Shown: positions 39,997-49,432, counted from the first letter of the stretch. The stretch is DNA of 64,000 nucleotides from Vibrio sp. LaRot3 (GCF_027587025.1 NZ_JAPPTI010000012.1:25577-89576); one strand, 5' to 3'. Program-made: numbers and translations. The notes: a model not told the origin generated them from the letters alone.

Positions 39997-40596
39997 ATGT
40001 GTGACGTCACCCCACTCTCTACTCAACCTAAATGGCAAACGATCACTCAAGGCCAGTTATTGTTTGAACGAGCATTTTTAATGCCAACCAATGCAGAGCA
40101 ACTCTATGAGCAACTTTTGCATCAATTACACTGGCAACAACTTTCAATCAAAATGTTCGGCAAAGAGATGCTTCAACCAAGGCTGCAAGCATGGTTTGGA
40201 GAAAAATCTTATCAATACTCTGGGTTGAAGCTTTCTCCTGCACCGATACCCGAATTTCTCTCGCCAATACAACAACGTTGCGAGCAAGTTTGCCAAAGCC
40301 GCTTTAACTCTGTGTTGATCAATTTGTATCGAAATGGGCAAGATTCAATGGGGTGGCATCAAGATAATGAACCGGAACTTGGCCGTAATCCCGTGATTGC
40401 CTCGTTAAGCTTGGGCGCTGAAAGGAAGTTTGTTCTCAAACACAATGAGACCAACGAAAAAATAACGTATCAGCTGAGTAGCGGCAGTTTGTTGGTGATG
40501 GCAGGTGAGACACAACACTTTTGGAAACATGCACTGCCAAAAACCACACGGGTAAGTACACCGAGAATCAACCTCACGTTTAGGTTAATTGAATAG
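39997..40596 (+). CDS. alkB: AlkB-type alpha-ketoglutarate-dependent dioxygenase
   Basis: A 199-residue Fe(II)/2-oxoglutarate dioxygenase that removes alkyl groups from DNA or RNA bases. Iron ligands H121 and D123 (GWHQDNEPELG) and distal H178 (KHALP), with 2-oxoglutarate-binding R190 and R196 in PRINLTFR. The sequence IASLSLGAERKFVLKHN is closer to ABH2/ABH3 than to E. coli AlkB, as in many marine bacteria. ATG 39997 is used; a weak RBS precedes. The gap upstream has no LexA or Ada-type site. Divergent from the CHASE-GGDEF gene. Confidence 0.92.
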   Translation: MCDVTPLSTQPKWQTITQGQLLFERAFLMPTNAEQLYEQLLHQLHWQQLSIKMFGKEMLQPRLQAWFGEKSYQYSGLKLSPAPIPEFLSPIQQRCEQVCQSRFNSVLINLYRNGQDSMGWHQDNEPELGRNPVIASLSLGAERKFVLKHNETNEKITYQLSSGSLLVMAGETQHFWKHALPKTTRVSTPRINLTFRLIE

Positions 40597-40693
40597 ACTT
40601 AGATACTTTAACGCGAATATGACCATGGCTTTACATTAGCCCTGTTTATATTTGATATGTTCACCGACTCAATTGCACTGTTAGGGATAATCA

Positions 40694-41761
40694 ATGCTTC
40701 GCACAATTTTAACTCTACTCCTCAGCCTTAGTGTTGTGAGTAGCGTTTTTGCTCAATCCAACAACCAATATCAAACGGCTGCAGATACTCTAAAGCATAC
40801 TTACGAGAGCAAGCTCTACACCTTATCTGCATTTAAAGAGGGGCATTATGGCTTGCGCCTCTACCGTCAAACTCAAGATCCGAAATACACGGCAGCCATT
40901 TGGAGTGATTTAGCACGCGTCGCGAGCCGCTTAAATCATTTCGCGGCTGAGGTGAATACGCCAGAGCAAATTTACCTTTACTCTGAAAAGCGATTGGCTA
41001 ACTACGTAGGTGAAACAGACGAACGCAGCCTAAGACGCTATAACGTCACCAAACATAACCCAGAATATCTCTACTTAGGTGTTGCTCTATTGGGCTCAAT
41101 GGCTCGCGCTGACGAGTATGGGTTAAAACACCGCCAAGATGACAAATTGCGCCAAGTGATTCGTCGTTACGACTTTGCTCGCTATGCCACAGATCCAGAG
41201 ATGATCCGCGCGTGGGCCGCGCAATTAGCAAACCAAGTGTTCTGGCTAGAACAACTTGGAGAGCAAAATGTGATTGAGCCATTTATCACTGCGTTTCGTA
41301 AGACCTATCCTGATGCCAAAGACAGCAAACTTTCAACGCAGCAATTTGGCAATAAAATCTACGGCATGACTCACATCATCTTCGCCGACTCCGAGTATTA
41401 TCAGCGCCAAGTGAGTGAGAAACAGCATCAATGGATCTATGACTATTTCCGCGCCAATATCGATACCATTTTGTTGCGTGCCAAAGAAGATGTCATCGCT
41501 GAAGTCGGTATCAGCTTTTTACTTGCAGGGCTTGAAGACGATCCCGTGGTAGAAAAAACCCGCGCAGCCATCGCAAAGTCTATAAGCAAAGAGAAAGGTA
41601 TGATTCCTTCCGTCAGCGGCGACTTTGACCTTAGCCATGGTGAACATCGCAATGTACTGGCGATCATGTTGCTCGACTGGCAGCAAGTTAACCAAGGGCC
41701 AACCATCGCCAACCAACCAAAAGTGTTTAAAGGCTTACCTTATGGATTGATCGCGAAATAA
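40694..41761 (+). CDS. Exported DUF3541 protein
   Basis: A 355-residue protein with a signal peptide at residues 1-20 (LRTILTLLLSLSVVSSVFA, then QS). The mature part is mostly helical with many charged residues (for example RLYRQTQDPKYTAAIWSDL and RQVIRRYDFARYATDPEM), which fits DUF3541, a family found chiefly in vibrios. Helix-rich repeated bundle; no catalytic motif is clear, so its role is unknown; it is predicted periplasmic. GTTAGGGA precedes ATG at a usual distance. Ends at a bidirectional hairpin facing an EamA gene. Confidence 0.8.
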   Translation: MLRTILTLLLSLSVVSSVFAQSNNQYQTAADTLKHTYESKLYTLSAFKEGHYGLRLYRQTQDPKYTAAIWSDLARVASRLNHFAAEVNTPEQIYLYSEKRLANYVGETDERSLRRYNVTKHNPEYLYLGVALLGSMARADEYGLKHRQDDKLRQVIRRYDFARYATDPEMIRAWAAQLANQVFWLEQLGEQNVIEPFITAFRKTYPDAKDSKLSTQQFGNKIYGMTHIIFADSEYYQRQVSEKQHQWIYDYFRANIDTILLRAKEDVIAEVGISFLLAGLEDDPVVEKTRAAIAKSISKEKGMIPSVSGDFDLSHGEHRNVLAIMLLDWQQVNQGPTIANQPKVFKGLPYGLIAK

Positions 41762-41793
41762 ACACTAAGTCATTCAACACGCCAAGACCCAAC

Positions 41794-41829
41794 AACGCCC
41801 TATGCAAAGATCTAATTGCCTAGGGCGTT
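41794..41829. terminator. Bidirectional hairpin, DUF3541/EamA
   Basis: AACGCCCTA (41794-41802) pairs with TAGGGCGTT (41821-41829) around an 18-nt loop. A few T follow on the plus strand only. Confidence 0.65.
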
Positions 41830-41855
41830 TACATTTATCATTGAAGAGTCATCAC

Positions 41856-42764
41856 CTAGCTGTGCCTTAACTGTAAATAAGCTAAGCAACGGGGTAACAG
41901 AATATTGAGCGAGCTCGCTGCCACAATCAGCACTAACCCTAATAGCTGATGCTCGGTAAAAGTGACATCAAAAAACAGTCCCTGCCAAATGGCGCTAAAC
42001 AACACGTTGGTAAAAATTAATGGCGCGAGCTGAGAACCGGACTGAGCTAAACGGTAGGCCTTAGAGCGATTCACTTGAGTGGTAATGATCAGCAATGACA
42101 TGACAACCACTAGCATGACTAGCCAATACGCGTTCACCTCTGTAGTCATTAATGGAGCCCCACCCGCTCCAGTGATAACAACCAACGGCAATGCAAATAA
42201 TGCTGCAATGGAAAACGTCCAAAAGTTAATCTCAAATGCATTTAAGCTGCTTTTGCTAGCACGATACAGGCTCAGTTGCGATCCCGCATTAAACAAACCT
42301 GATGCCAAACCCACTAACAATGCAGGGCGCATCACCCACTCGTCGCCATTGGCAGCTAACAACACTACCCCCGCAAACGTAAGCAACAAACCAGCTAGGG
42401 TTGAATAGTGAAAACTGACACCAAAAATCAGCTTTTCTAACAAGGGGATAAACAGAGGACCAGTGCCAAATAGCACCATACTTTCCACCAACGTTAGATG
42501 ATTGAGTGAATAAATAAAGCATACTTGGCTAGCACTAATACAGAATGCTCGAACCCACAACGGCCGTAATAAAGCTCGCTCTGGAACTCGCGCTTTTACG
42601 CCAAGAAAAAACAACCACAAAATCATGGCTGGAACTAGAAATCTTAATAAAGTTAATAGATTAGAATCTATCGATTGAGCGAGAAATTTAGTCGTTAATC
42701 CCGTCAGCGATAAGCTGAAAGTTGAGATCAACATAAACAACATTGGGTACAAATGGCGCGGCAT
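41856..42764 (-). CDS. EamA/DMT-family exporter
   Basis: A 302-residue inner-membrane protein with ten predicted helices and two EamA repeats: LYPMLFMLISTFSLSLTGLT at the N-terminus and VGLASGLFNAGSQLSLYRAS opening the second half. Start ATG 42762-42764 follows AAGGGAGG. Substrate unknown. Divergent from a LysR-type regulator with a LysR-box palindrome between them. It is the third EamA/divergent-regulator pair in the window. Confidence 0.88.
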   Translation of the reverse strand: MPRHLYPMLFMLISTFSLSLTGLTTKFLAQSIDSNLLTLLRFLVPAMILWLFFLGVKARVPERALLRPLWVRAFCISASQVCFIYSLNHLTLVESMVLFGTGPLFIPLLEKLIFGVSFHYSTLAGLLLTFAGVVLLAANGDEWVMRPALLVGLASGLFNAGSQLSLYRASKSSLNAFEINFWTFSIAALFALPLVVITGAGGAPLMTTEVNAYWLVMLVVVMSLLIITTQVNRSKAYRLAQSGSQLAPLIFTNVLFSAIWQGLFFDVTFTEHQLLGLVLIVAASSLNILLPRCLAYLQLRHS

Positions 42765-42829
42765 GATTCACCTCCCTTACAACACCGCTATTTTACGATT
42801 CTCAGCACAGAATAAATAACGAGTAATAA

Positions 42830-42844
42830 TTACACTTATTGTAA
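42830..42844. promoter_or_regulatory. LysR-type T-N11-A operator
   Basis: TTACACTTATTGTAA (arms TTACA and TGTAA, 5-bp spacer) is a perfect 15-bp LysR box in the 101-bp divergent gap, 22 bp before the LysR gene start. Confidence 0.72.
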
Positions 42845-42865
42845 GTTTTACTAACAGGTCATCTT

Positions 42866-43783
42866 ATGAAGAAACTCGCGCCTCTCAATCATCTATATTC
42901 CTTTATCGCAGTTGCGGAAACAGGCAGCATGACCCAAGCAGCCCAGCAGCTCTATGTTAGCCACTCAGCCGTTAGCCAAGCGATAAAATCATTAGAAACT
43001 CTGTTAGGTCATACGCTATTTCAAAGGCAAGGGCGACGCGTCATCCTCAATGCCACAGGTCGAAAATACTACAAACAAATCGCCCCTCACCTTGAGGCAA
43101 TTGTTACTGCGACACAACAAATGCAAACCACCCAATCTAGCCACATGATCACACTCAATATGGTCAACTCTTTAGCGATGCACTGGTGGATCCCGCAACT
43201 GCATCGCTTTAACCAGTTTGCACCACAGCTCGACATTCGCTTATCCAATTTAGCAGGGCCATTTTCAATGCAACAAGAAGGGATAGATGTCGCCCTGATT
43301 CATGGTGACACGCAGGATTGGCAAGACTATTACTGCGAAGAACTTGCACCGGATGAATTGGTGATGGTGTGCGCGCCGCAACTGGCCAAGCAGGTCAACT
43401 CACCACAAGAGCTAGTGCAGCGTTACGCCGCAATTTACGCAACCAATGATAAGCGTAAACATGACTGGAAGCTTTGGTGTGAGGCTCATAACACAGCGTT
43501 ACCAAAAGCCACCGACAACCTGAGCTTCAGTGCATCCATTCAAGCGGTGCAAGCGGCCATTAGACAACTGGGCGTATTGGTTACCCATCGATTGTTTATC
43601 AATCAAGAAGTTCAGCAAGGGTTATTGGTTGAGGTAGGGAAAACAATCATCAACCCTTATCAAAGTTACTACTTTGCCGTACAGAGCGACTCTCTGAAAA
43701 ACGAGAATATTCTTTTACTGCGCAGTTGGCTGCGGCAAGAGTTTCGTGGTAACGAGACGCAAACCTCAAAAGCCCCGCTATAA
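42866..43783 (+). CDS. LysR-family transcriptional regulator (GcvA-like)
   Basis: A 305-residue regulator with a classical N-terminal winged HTH (residues 5-62, FIAVAETGSMTQAAQQLYVSHSAVSQAIKSLE) and an effector-binding domain of type II periplasmic-binding fold from about 95. The DNA-binding domain has GcvA-like features such as LETLLGHTLFQRQGR. The effector is unknown. ATG start, short leader. Divergent from an EamA exporter; a T-N11-A box in the gap supports direct control. Confidence 0.92.
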   Translation: MKKLAPLNHLYSFIAVAETGSMTQAAQQLYVSHSAVSQAIKSLETLLGHTLFQRQGRRVILNATGRKYYKQIAPHLEAIVTATQQMQTTQSSHMITLNMVNSLAMHWWIPQLHRFNQFAPQLDIRLSNLAGPFSMQQEGIDVALIHGDTQDWQDYYCEELAPDELVMVCAPQLAKQVNSPQELVQRYAAIYATNDKRKHDWKLWCEAHNTALPKATDNLSFSASIQAVQAAIRQLGVLVTHRLFINQEVQQGLLVEVGKTIINPYQSYYFAVQSDSLKNENILLLRSWLRQEFRGNETQTSKAPL

Positions 43784-43985
43784 ACTAATGGGTGATTGGA
43801 TGAGACTACGATTCGTCAAATACGATATTTGAGATTTTCGACCCTAATCCAAACCTAAGTTGGCCATAAACAAAGATACATGCAAAACTATGATTTAACT
43901 CACACTATATTTACTGAGTTCAGTTTCAAGCACAGAATTTTCACCTAGACTTAGCCTTACCTATGCACATAAGGACATATAAGGC

Positions 43986-45167
43986 ATGAGCAATTTTGTC
44001 GGTCGTCATTTGGAGGAAATGGCGGATATTCGATCCACACGTAAATGTAAACTAGTGCTTCTTTGTTCAACGCTGTCGTTGATCATATTACTGGGCTACA
44101 GCGTGGTGCATGTCATCAATCAGCAACCTAACTTCGCTGTCATTAATATTATATGTGCAATCATCCTCGCCGCGAATTTATGGCACCTCAACAAACATCG
44201 TTGCCTCAACTACTCGGATTTAGTGCTAACCGGAGTGTTAATGTTTCAAGGGCTGATGCTCCTTCTCTATAGTGAGCAATTTTCCGATCGACTGATGTGG
44301 ATATTCCCAATTATGGCAGGGGTTATCCTAATTAATGAGTTCCGCGTTGGATTACTATTTAGCTGCGTATTTTGTATGTTAACACTGGCTGCGACACTCT
44401 TTACTGACGCTCTGTTTAACCACTCTCAACCTTTCCAAGAGCGATTTTTGCTCAGCCTAGTGACGATATGCGTGATTTGTAATACTGCCTCATTCTATTA
44501 CTCGAAAATGGTCAACTACATACAATCTCTTTATAAAGAAGGGATAGAAGATCTCGCCTACCTTGACCAATTAACCGGGCTGGCCAATCGCTGGAGCTTC
44601 GAGCAGTGGGCAACACAAAAACTTGCTGAGGTCAGCCACCGCTCGACTACCACCGCTTTGGTGTTTTTAGACATTGACGACTTTAAGGAAATTAACGACA
44701 CATTCGGCCATGACGTGGGCGATCAAGTGTTGCAGCACTTTTCACAGCGGCTAAAAAACAATATCCGCACTAAGAACCGAAAAACCAATACCCACGATTA
44801 CTCCATCGCGCGTTTTGCTGGCGACGAATTTGTCATTTTGTTGTATGACGTGCGCAGTAAACAAGATCTTGATGGCATTTTGAATCGTATTTGTCTGCTT
44901 TTCCAAGATAGCGATTCGAGTTTGAATCGAGTCAATAATCTTACGTTGAGCGTTGGTGCCGCGCTTTTCCCGCAAGATGCAAACAACCTTCCAGAGCTCA
45001 CTCGATGCGCAGACAAAGCCATGTACGCTGCTAAGCATAATGGTAAGAATCAATTTCAGTACTATGGCGACAGCAAGCAATGTGGGCTGAAAGAGTTGGC
45101 GGTATCCAACAATGATAATGTGCGATTGATAAAAAACGGTGGTGCAGCTAGCCAGTCATGTACATAA
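43986..45167 (+). CDS. Membrane-anchored GGDEF diguanylate cyclase
   Basis: A 393-residue protein: six predicted membrane helices in residues about 22-172, then a short helix and a GGDEF domain from about 190 (LDQLTGLANRWSF). The active-site motif is AGDEF at 278-282, a functional variant, with the metal-binding DIDDFKEINDTFGHD. The I-site RxxD expected at about 269-272 is not present, so no product inhibition through this site is expected. Good Shine-Dalgarno before ATG. The last 20 bp overlap, on the opposite strand, the 3' end of the tail-anchored gene at 45148. Confidence 0.92.
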   Translation: MSNFVGRHLEEMADIRSTRKCKLVLLCSTLSLIILLGYSVVHVINQQPNFAVINIICAIILAANLWHLNKHRCLNYSDLVLTGVLMFQGLMLLLYSEQFSDRLMWIFPIMAGVILINEFRVGLLFSCVFCMLTLAATLFTDALFNHSQPFQERFLLSLVTICVICNTASFYYSKMVNYIQSLYKEGIEDLAYLDQLTGLANRWSFEQWATQKLAEVSHRSTTTALVFLDIDDFKEINDTFGHDVGDQVLQHFSQRLKNNIRTKNRKTNTHDYSIARFAGDEFVILLYDVRSKQDLDGILNRICLLFQDSDSSLNRVNNLTLSVGAALFPQDANNLPELTRCADKAMYAAKHNGKNQFQYYGDSKQCGLKELAVSNNDNVRLIKNGGAASQSCT

Positions 45168-45441
45168 GCCACAGTAAGAGGGCCATCGCGACTATCATCC
45201 AGATCGCATAGCGAACTGATTTCGCATTTTTGTTATCTCGTTTTACAACAGGCTTCATCGCTTTGCGCTTTGCACGCTCAACGAAATTCAGCCTTTCAAA
45301 TTCTTCTTCCTTAAGCTTTTCGTCTCTCGCTCGTTGCGCACGATTTGCCACTTTACCGAAGCGATGGAGCTGATCGCTAGTAAAGTCGTTCGTTGGGTCA
45401 TAACGTGGAATCGGTTCCGATGGTCTCGGTCCAACAGCCAT
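45148..45441 (-). CDS. Small tail-anchored membrane protein, unknown function
   Basis: A 97-residue protein: a polar, charged N-terminal 70 residues with a likely coiled coil (RAQRARDEKLKEEEFERLNFVERAKRK), then one C-terminal membrane helix (RYAIWMIVAMALLLWLMYM). No signal peptide; likely a tail-anchored inner-membrane protein with the coil in the cytoplasm. ATG 45441 follows a strong GGAGG; GTG 45447 is the weaker choice. Convergent with and overlapping the GGDEF gene by 20 bp. Family not recognised. Confidence 0.78.
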   Translation of the reverse strand: MAVGPRPSEPIPRYDPTNDFTSDQLHRFGKVANRAQRARDEKLKEEEFERLNFVERAKRKAMKPVVKRDNKNAKSVRYAIWMIVAMALLLWLMYMTG

Positions 45442-45610
45442 AGCCACCTCCGTGTGTTAGCTAAAAAAGCATGATTAATTACTATCAGTATAGCCAATCA
45501 CACCAGCTCAGTTGTTGAATATTTCGTTAGCAAATATCGGTTTAGCCGAAATCTAGCACGTCATCTACCTTTTAAAGGGGGCGTATTCAACGCTCGATTT
45601 GCTCACACAA

Positions 45611-45637
45611 CAAAAAACGCACTCCAATTGGAGTGCG
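45611..45637 (-). terminator. Terminator after ppnP
   Basis: Perfect 20-bp palindrome CGCACTCCAATTGGAGTGCG (45618-45637), followed on the minus strand by TTTTTTG. Confidence 0.93.
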
Positions 45638-45666
45638 CTTCACATCAGTCTAAACGTATTGTTTGA

Positions 45667-45945
45667 CTACAAATATTCACATAGATAAGCCGTGGCTAAC
45701 TCAACTTTTAGGTCAAACGAGGAATTACCCGTAACATTAAATGACTCACCATCACGATAGGTGATCCAATCTGCCTCGCCTTCTCTTTTCACCACTAATG
45801 CACCTTTTACTACCGTCATCTTCTCAGGTGCTGATGTTCCAAACGTGTATTCGCCTGGCGCCATCACACCAATGCTAGACTCATCACTTTGTTGGCTAAA
45901 TCCTAGTGACTGCACGTTTCCTTCAAAATAAACGTTGTGCTTCAT
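45667..45945 (-). CDS. ppnP: Pyrimidine/purine nucleoside phosphorylase
   Basis: A 92-residue cupin-fold enzyme of the DUF1255/YaiE family, shown in E. coli to phosphorolyse a wide range of nucleosides. Typical features: NVYFEGNVQSLGF at the N-terminus, GVMAPGEYTFGTSAPE and VKGALVVKREGEADW, then the FNVTGNSSFDLKVELATAYLCEY tail. Alone in its unit, with its own terminator. It adds to other nucleoside genes in this window (phosphorylase at 21126, PnuC-type transporter, codBA). Confidence 0.95.
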   Translation of the reverse strand: MKHNVYFEGNVQSLGFSQQSDESSIGVMAPGEYTFGTSAPEKMTVVKGALVVKREGEADWITYRDGESFNVTGNSSFDLKVELATAYLCEYL

Positions 45946-46406
45946 TATTTTCTTCCTTGGGCTAACTTAAATCGTTTTTGGCTGAAAGCGCTCTTTGCGT
46001 CATTTTCAGCGCACTCTGTTGTATCCCAAATTTCGACAAGCAACAAGCGAAAACACCACAGACTTGATAAACAGGCCAATACTATGCATTAAGCGAGAGT
46101 TAAGCTTACAAAACAAATGGCTAAACAAGTCATTAAAGCCCGAGACTCATCAGGGAGTCTGGCAATGGTACAGGATGATCTTTTGTTTTCTTCGTTCGCG
46201 CATTTCCCAAGCCTATAATGACGACAATTTGAAACTTTGGCAGGCGCTAAAACTTCCGTGTAGCCATACTAGAATTTGAGAAAATAATTTGCGCAGAAGA
46301 TCATAAATCCGACTTGTGCAATTGCGTTAACAGTAAAACTCTTTCAAGCTGTCCATCCATTGAGCGACTTCTCGCTTAATAACCAGCAGTACTGGAGTAG
46401 GTTGTA
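45946..46406. other. 461-bp gap ppnP / DUF2850
   Basis: No convincing gene. A TTG-initiated frame (45995-46279) lacks a Shine-Dalgarno and protein-like pattern. A hairpin AGACTC-ATCAGG-GAGTCT occurs at about 46147-46166. The DUF2850 gene is probably served by sequence near 46390. Confidence 0.4.
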
Positions 46407-46895
46407 GTGGTAGTATATTCCTCGAAAAAAAAGCGAGCTTCGCGCTCCGCGATTGCGCTGAACTCTCGATTCGTGCGTGTCGTTTTCAGTGTGCTGCTAA
46501 TCACTCTAGCGGGTCTTTTTTCCACGATTTTGTATGTCAGTTATCAAGACTATATACATCCTAAACATGTCTATGGCACATGGATTGAGGTTGGAAGCCC
46601 TCCCTATGACACTGAAACCTTGATCCTCAATGAGCAAGGGGTACAGAAAAACCAGCGCGTGATCGCCACTCAGTTTGAGTTTGATGGCAGCCAAGTGTTT
46701 GTTCAAACCGGACAAGGAACAAGCATCTATGAAATGGCAGGTACGCCTAAGTCGCCTCAGCTACGCCGAATTCAACCCAATAGCCCAACTCAACGCTTTA
46801 TTAAAAAAGGCTACGAACACACGATTGATATGGAAGGTGGTGGTATTGCAAAGAAACGTCGCGCTGCTCTGAAAAACCATTTTGATGGGAAGTAA
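46407..46895 (+). CDS. DUF2850 inner-membrane protein
   Basis: A 162-residue protein with a basic cytoplasmic N-terminus, one membrane helix (about 26-46, VVFSVLLITLAGLFSTILYV) and a periplasmic domain. HVYGTWIEVGSPPYDTETLIL is the DUF2850 signature, a family restricted mostly to vibrios; function unknown. Start GTG 46407 preceded by GGAG at a slightly long spacing. 72 bp before the MscS-type gene, possibly cotranscribed. Confidence 0.8.
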   Translation: MVVYSSKKKRASRSAIALNSRFVRVVFSVLLITLAGLFSTILYVSYQDYIHPKHVYGTWIEVGSPPYDTETLILNEQGVQKNQRVIATQFEFDGSQVFVQTGQGTSIYEMAGTPKSPQLRRIQPNSPTQRFIKKGYEHTIDMEGGGIAKKRRAALKNHFDGK

Positions 46896-46967
46896 TCAAC
46901 AAATTCACTTTATCGTCTCAAACACTTACGGTATATAATCATCTAGAAATTCATAAAAATAGACATC

Positions 46968-48068
46968 ATGATGAACCAATCTGCCAACGTAAATATTGAG
47001 AAATTTTTGGCATTATTCCAACAATCCGATACCAACGTCCTTTTCATAACCGCCGCTAGTTTTATTGCGTGGATCGTCTGGCGTTTAGTGTTTGGCCGAT
47101 TAGAGTCCTTGGTTGGACGCACCCCCTTTAAATGGGATGATCTAACGCTACATGCACTTAAAGCGCCAATCAGTACCTTAATCTGGTGCTGGCCTGCGAC
47201 GATCTCGCTTGGCTTACTGCTTCAAGAAAATTTCGCCTCAAAGCTCAACTGGTTAAGTACCCTTAAACACATCCTCATCATCGCGATCTTTGTCTGGATC
47301 ACGATGCGCCTTATTAACAATATTGAAGAGTTTGTACTAGGACAGAAAAAGCGTGATGAGACCACAGTGCAAGCGATTGCCAAGGTCGCGAGATTGTTCT
47401 TCATTGTTATCGGTACGCTTTCAGTCATGCAAGCGTTTGGTCTTAGCTTATCGGGCCTACTTACTTTTGGTGGTGTCGGTGGTTTAATTGTCGGTTTGGC
47501 GGCGAAAGATTTACTCTCAAACTTTTTTGGCGGCATGATGATTTACTTCGACCGTCCATTTAAAGTAGGAGATTGGATACGTTCACCGGATCGTCAAATT
47601 GAAGGTACCGTTGAACGTATCGGTTGGCGAATGACCATCGTACGTACATTTGATAAGCGCCCTTTGTATATCCCAAACTCTGTGTTTAGTAACATTGTGG
47701 TAGAAAACCCATCGCGCATGCTCAATCGCCGTATCTATGAGAACATCGGTGTACGTTATGATGACAGTGCTAAAGTGGCGTTACTCGTCGAGCAAATCAA
47801 ATCCATGTTGGAGCAACACCCAGATATTGATGCTAACCAAACCCTGATCGTCAATTTCAATGCGTTTGGCCCGTCTTCACTCGACCTATTGGTTTATACC
47901 TTCACAAAAACCGTTAACTGGATTCGTTATCACGAAGTCAAACAAGACGTATTACTGAAGATTATGGCTATCATCCATGAAAATGGCGCTGATATCGCTT
48001 ACCCAACCCAAACCATTAAATTCGACCCAACTCATGCAGGCGAGCCACCAGCAATCCTAACGCCTTAA
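46968..48068 (+). CDS. MscS-family mechanosensitive ion channel
   Basis: A 366-residue channel with about four to five membrane helices. Pore helix region FGLSLSGLLTFGGVGGLIVGLAAKDLLSNFFGGMM is the glycine-rich MscS TM3 followed by the conserved beta-domain (FKVGDWIRS, GTVERIGWRMTIVRTFDKRPLYIPNSVF, NIVVENPSRM). It is longer than MscS (about 286), more like YnaI/YbdG. It opens under membrane tension to release solutes on hypo-osmotic shock. ATG 46968 or 46971 are equal candidates. A strong terminator follows. Confidence 0.93.
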   Translation: MMNQSANVNIEKFLALFQQSDTNVLFITAASFIAWIVWRLVFGRLESLVGRTPFKWDDLTLHALKAPISTLIWCWPATISLGLLLQENFASKLNWLSTLKHILIIAIFVWITMRLINNIEEFVLGQKKRDETTVQAIAKVARLFFIVIGTLSVMQAFGLSLSGLLTFGGVGGLIVGLAAKDLLSNFFGGMMIYFDRPFKVGDWIRSPDRQIEGTVERIGWRMTIVRTFDKRPLYIPNSVFSNIVVENPSRMLNRRIYENIGVRYDDSAKVALLVEQIKSMLEQHPDIDANQTLIVNFNAFGPSSLDLLVYTFTKTVNWIRYHEVKQDVLLKIMAIIHENGADIAYPTQTIKFDPTHAGEPPAILTP

Positions 48069-48074
48069 TCATAT

Positions 48075-48109
48075 TGAAAAAAAGCCTACCAATCGGTAGG
48101 CCTTTTTTT
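48075..48109. terminator. Bidirectional terminator MscS / MFS
   Basis: GCCTACC (48084-48090), AATC loop, GGTAGGC (48095-48101), T7 on the plus strand and T7 on the minus strand. Confidence 0.93.
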
Positions 48110-49355
48110 AACTCTGAGTCGCTGGCTCTTCTTCCCTATCGACATTGTCTTCCGTTCGCTGAGCTATCCAATAGAGCCAAATCATCGCAACACACATCAT
48201 GAAGCAAAGCAGGAATAACCAGTTAGAATTGAACGCCTCTATCATCATGCCACCAGCTAACGGCCCCACTGCGAACCCTAACGAATAAAGTGCGGCGGCA
48301 CCAAAATAGGAACCTCGCAAGTGAGGGGGCGCTAAACGGTCAATCTGAACATTGAGGGTAGGAAAAGCAATGACCTCCCCCAAGCTAATCACAAAACAGG
48401 CAATCGCCCAACCGAGTGGGAAATCAGCAGGGGTCAGCATAAAACCGACTTGCGCAAGCCCCATCAGCACCATACCAATACGAGTGCGGGTAAAAAGCGG
48501 TAAAGGCTCCAGCCATTTCAGCATCGGAAATTGGAAAATCACTATGGTCAAAGTGTTCACCAATACCAAGCCCGCCACGATCTGCGCTGCAATGTCAGGT
48601 GAGGTTCTCACTATTACCTGAGGTAGCGAAGACTCTAGCTGTGCATAGATAAACATCATCAAGAAGTTAGCGATCAACAGTAGCAAGAAGATTCTGTCAC
48701 GGCTGATAACCTTCATGGTTGCGCGAAAATTGGGTAATTGAGAACGGTCCGGAGCCTGATGCCCTTTACGTTCTACGCCAATGGCAGTAAGCAGTGCGTA
48801 ACCGAGAAAACTCGCGCCAACGAAATAGAACAAGCTCTGCGGGTGTAGCAACCCTATAGTGATGCCAATCAAAGGGCCTACGGCACCGCCAAGATTAATA
48901 ATAAAATAACGAATATTCAGTGCCAGTTCCCGATCTTTTAGGTCAGGTAAGCTGTCACTGATCACCGCCTTGGATGGCGCTTCTATCATTGGCCTCATCA
49001 AACCGGCAAGGATAACCAAAACGTAAAACTGCCAAATTTCGATTGCTAACGCGATACCGGAATAGGCCACGCTGGCGATCAAGCACCCAGCCAACATGAC
49101 AACCTTTCGACCAAACTTATCAGACAAATAACCAGAGTAGAGCCCAGTGATTGAGGCGACAAGCGCGGACGCAGCAAGCATTCCACCGACTTCAATTGCG
49201 CTCGCTTCATAGTCTTTATACAAGAAGACAATCAAAAATGGCCAAGCCATGAAGTAACTGGTTCGGGTTAGTAATACACCACCAAATACCGTCCAAACGG
49301 ATATGTTAAAACGCTTAACCCGCTGCCATTGAAATAAACTCTGCTCTTTATCCAT
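48108..49355 (-). CDS. MFS transporter, drug-efflux type
   Basis: A 415-residue twelve-helix major facilitator. Motif A is seen in GLYSGYLSDKFGRKVVMLAG (D-x-x-GRK) and motif B/C-like segments in RYFIINLGGAVGPLIG; the antiporter-type GxxxGPxxGG pattern GFAVGPLAGG occurs in TM11. Similar in layout to MdtH-type multidrug exporters. Substrate unknown. Its ATG is at 49353-49355 and it lies 139 bp after the MBL-hydrolase stop; an intervening terminator argues against cotranscription. Confidence 0.9.
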   Translation of the reverse strand: MDKEQSLFQWQRVKRFNISVWTVFGGVLLTRTSYFMAWPFLIVFLYKDYEASAIEVGGMLAASALVASITGLYSGYLSDKFGRKVVMLAGCLIASVAYSGIALAIEIWQFYVLVILAGLMRPMIEAPSKAVISDSLPDLKDRELALNIRYFIINLGGAVGPLIGITIGLLHPQSLFYFVGASFLGYALLTAIGVERKGHQAPDRSQLPNFRATMKVISRDRIFLLLLIANFLMMFIYAQLESSLPQVIVRTSPDIAAQIVAGLVLVNTLTIVIFQFPMLKWLEPLPLFTRTRIGMVLMGLAQVGFMLTPADFPLGWAIACFVISLGEVIAFPTLNVQIDRLAPPHLRGSYFGAAALYSLGFAVGPLAGGMMIEAFNSNWLFLLCFMMCVAMIWLYWIAQRTEDNVDREEEPATQS

Positions 49356-49432
49356 AAGCCACCTCTCCCTGAACGTTCAATCAGTATATGAACCTAAAGG
49401 CAGAAAGATAGTATTTATAAATCTGCCAATAC

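Noticed and set aside
45995..46279. 94-codon plus-strand frame between ppnP and the DUF2850 gene
   Set aside because: TTG start without a Shine-Dalgarno, odd amino-acid composition and no recognisable domain.
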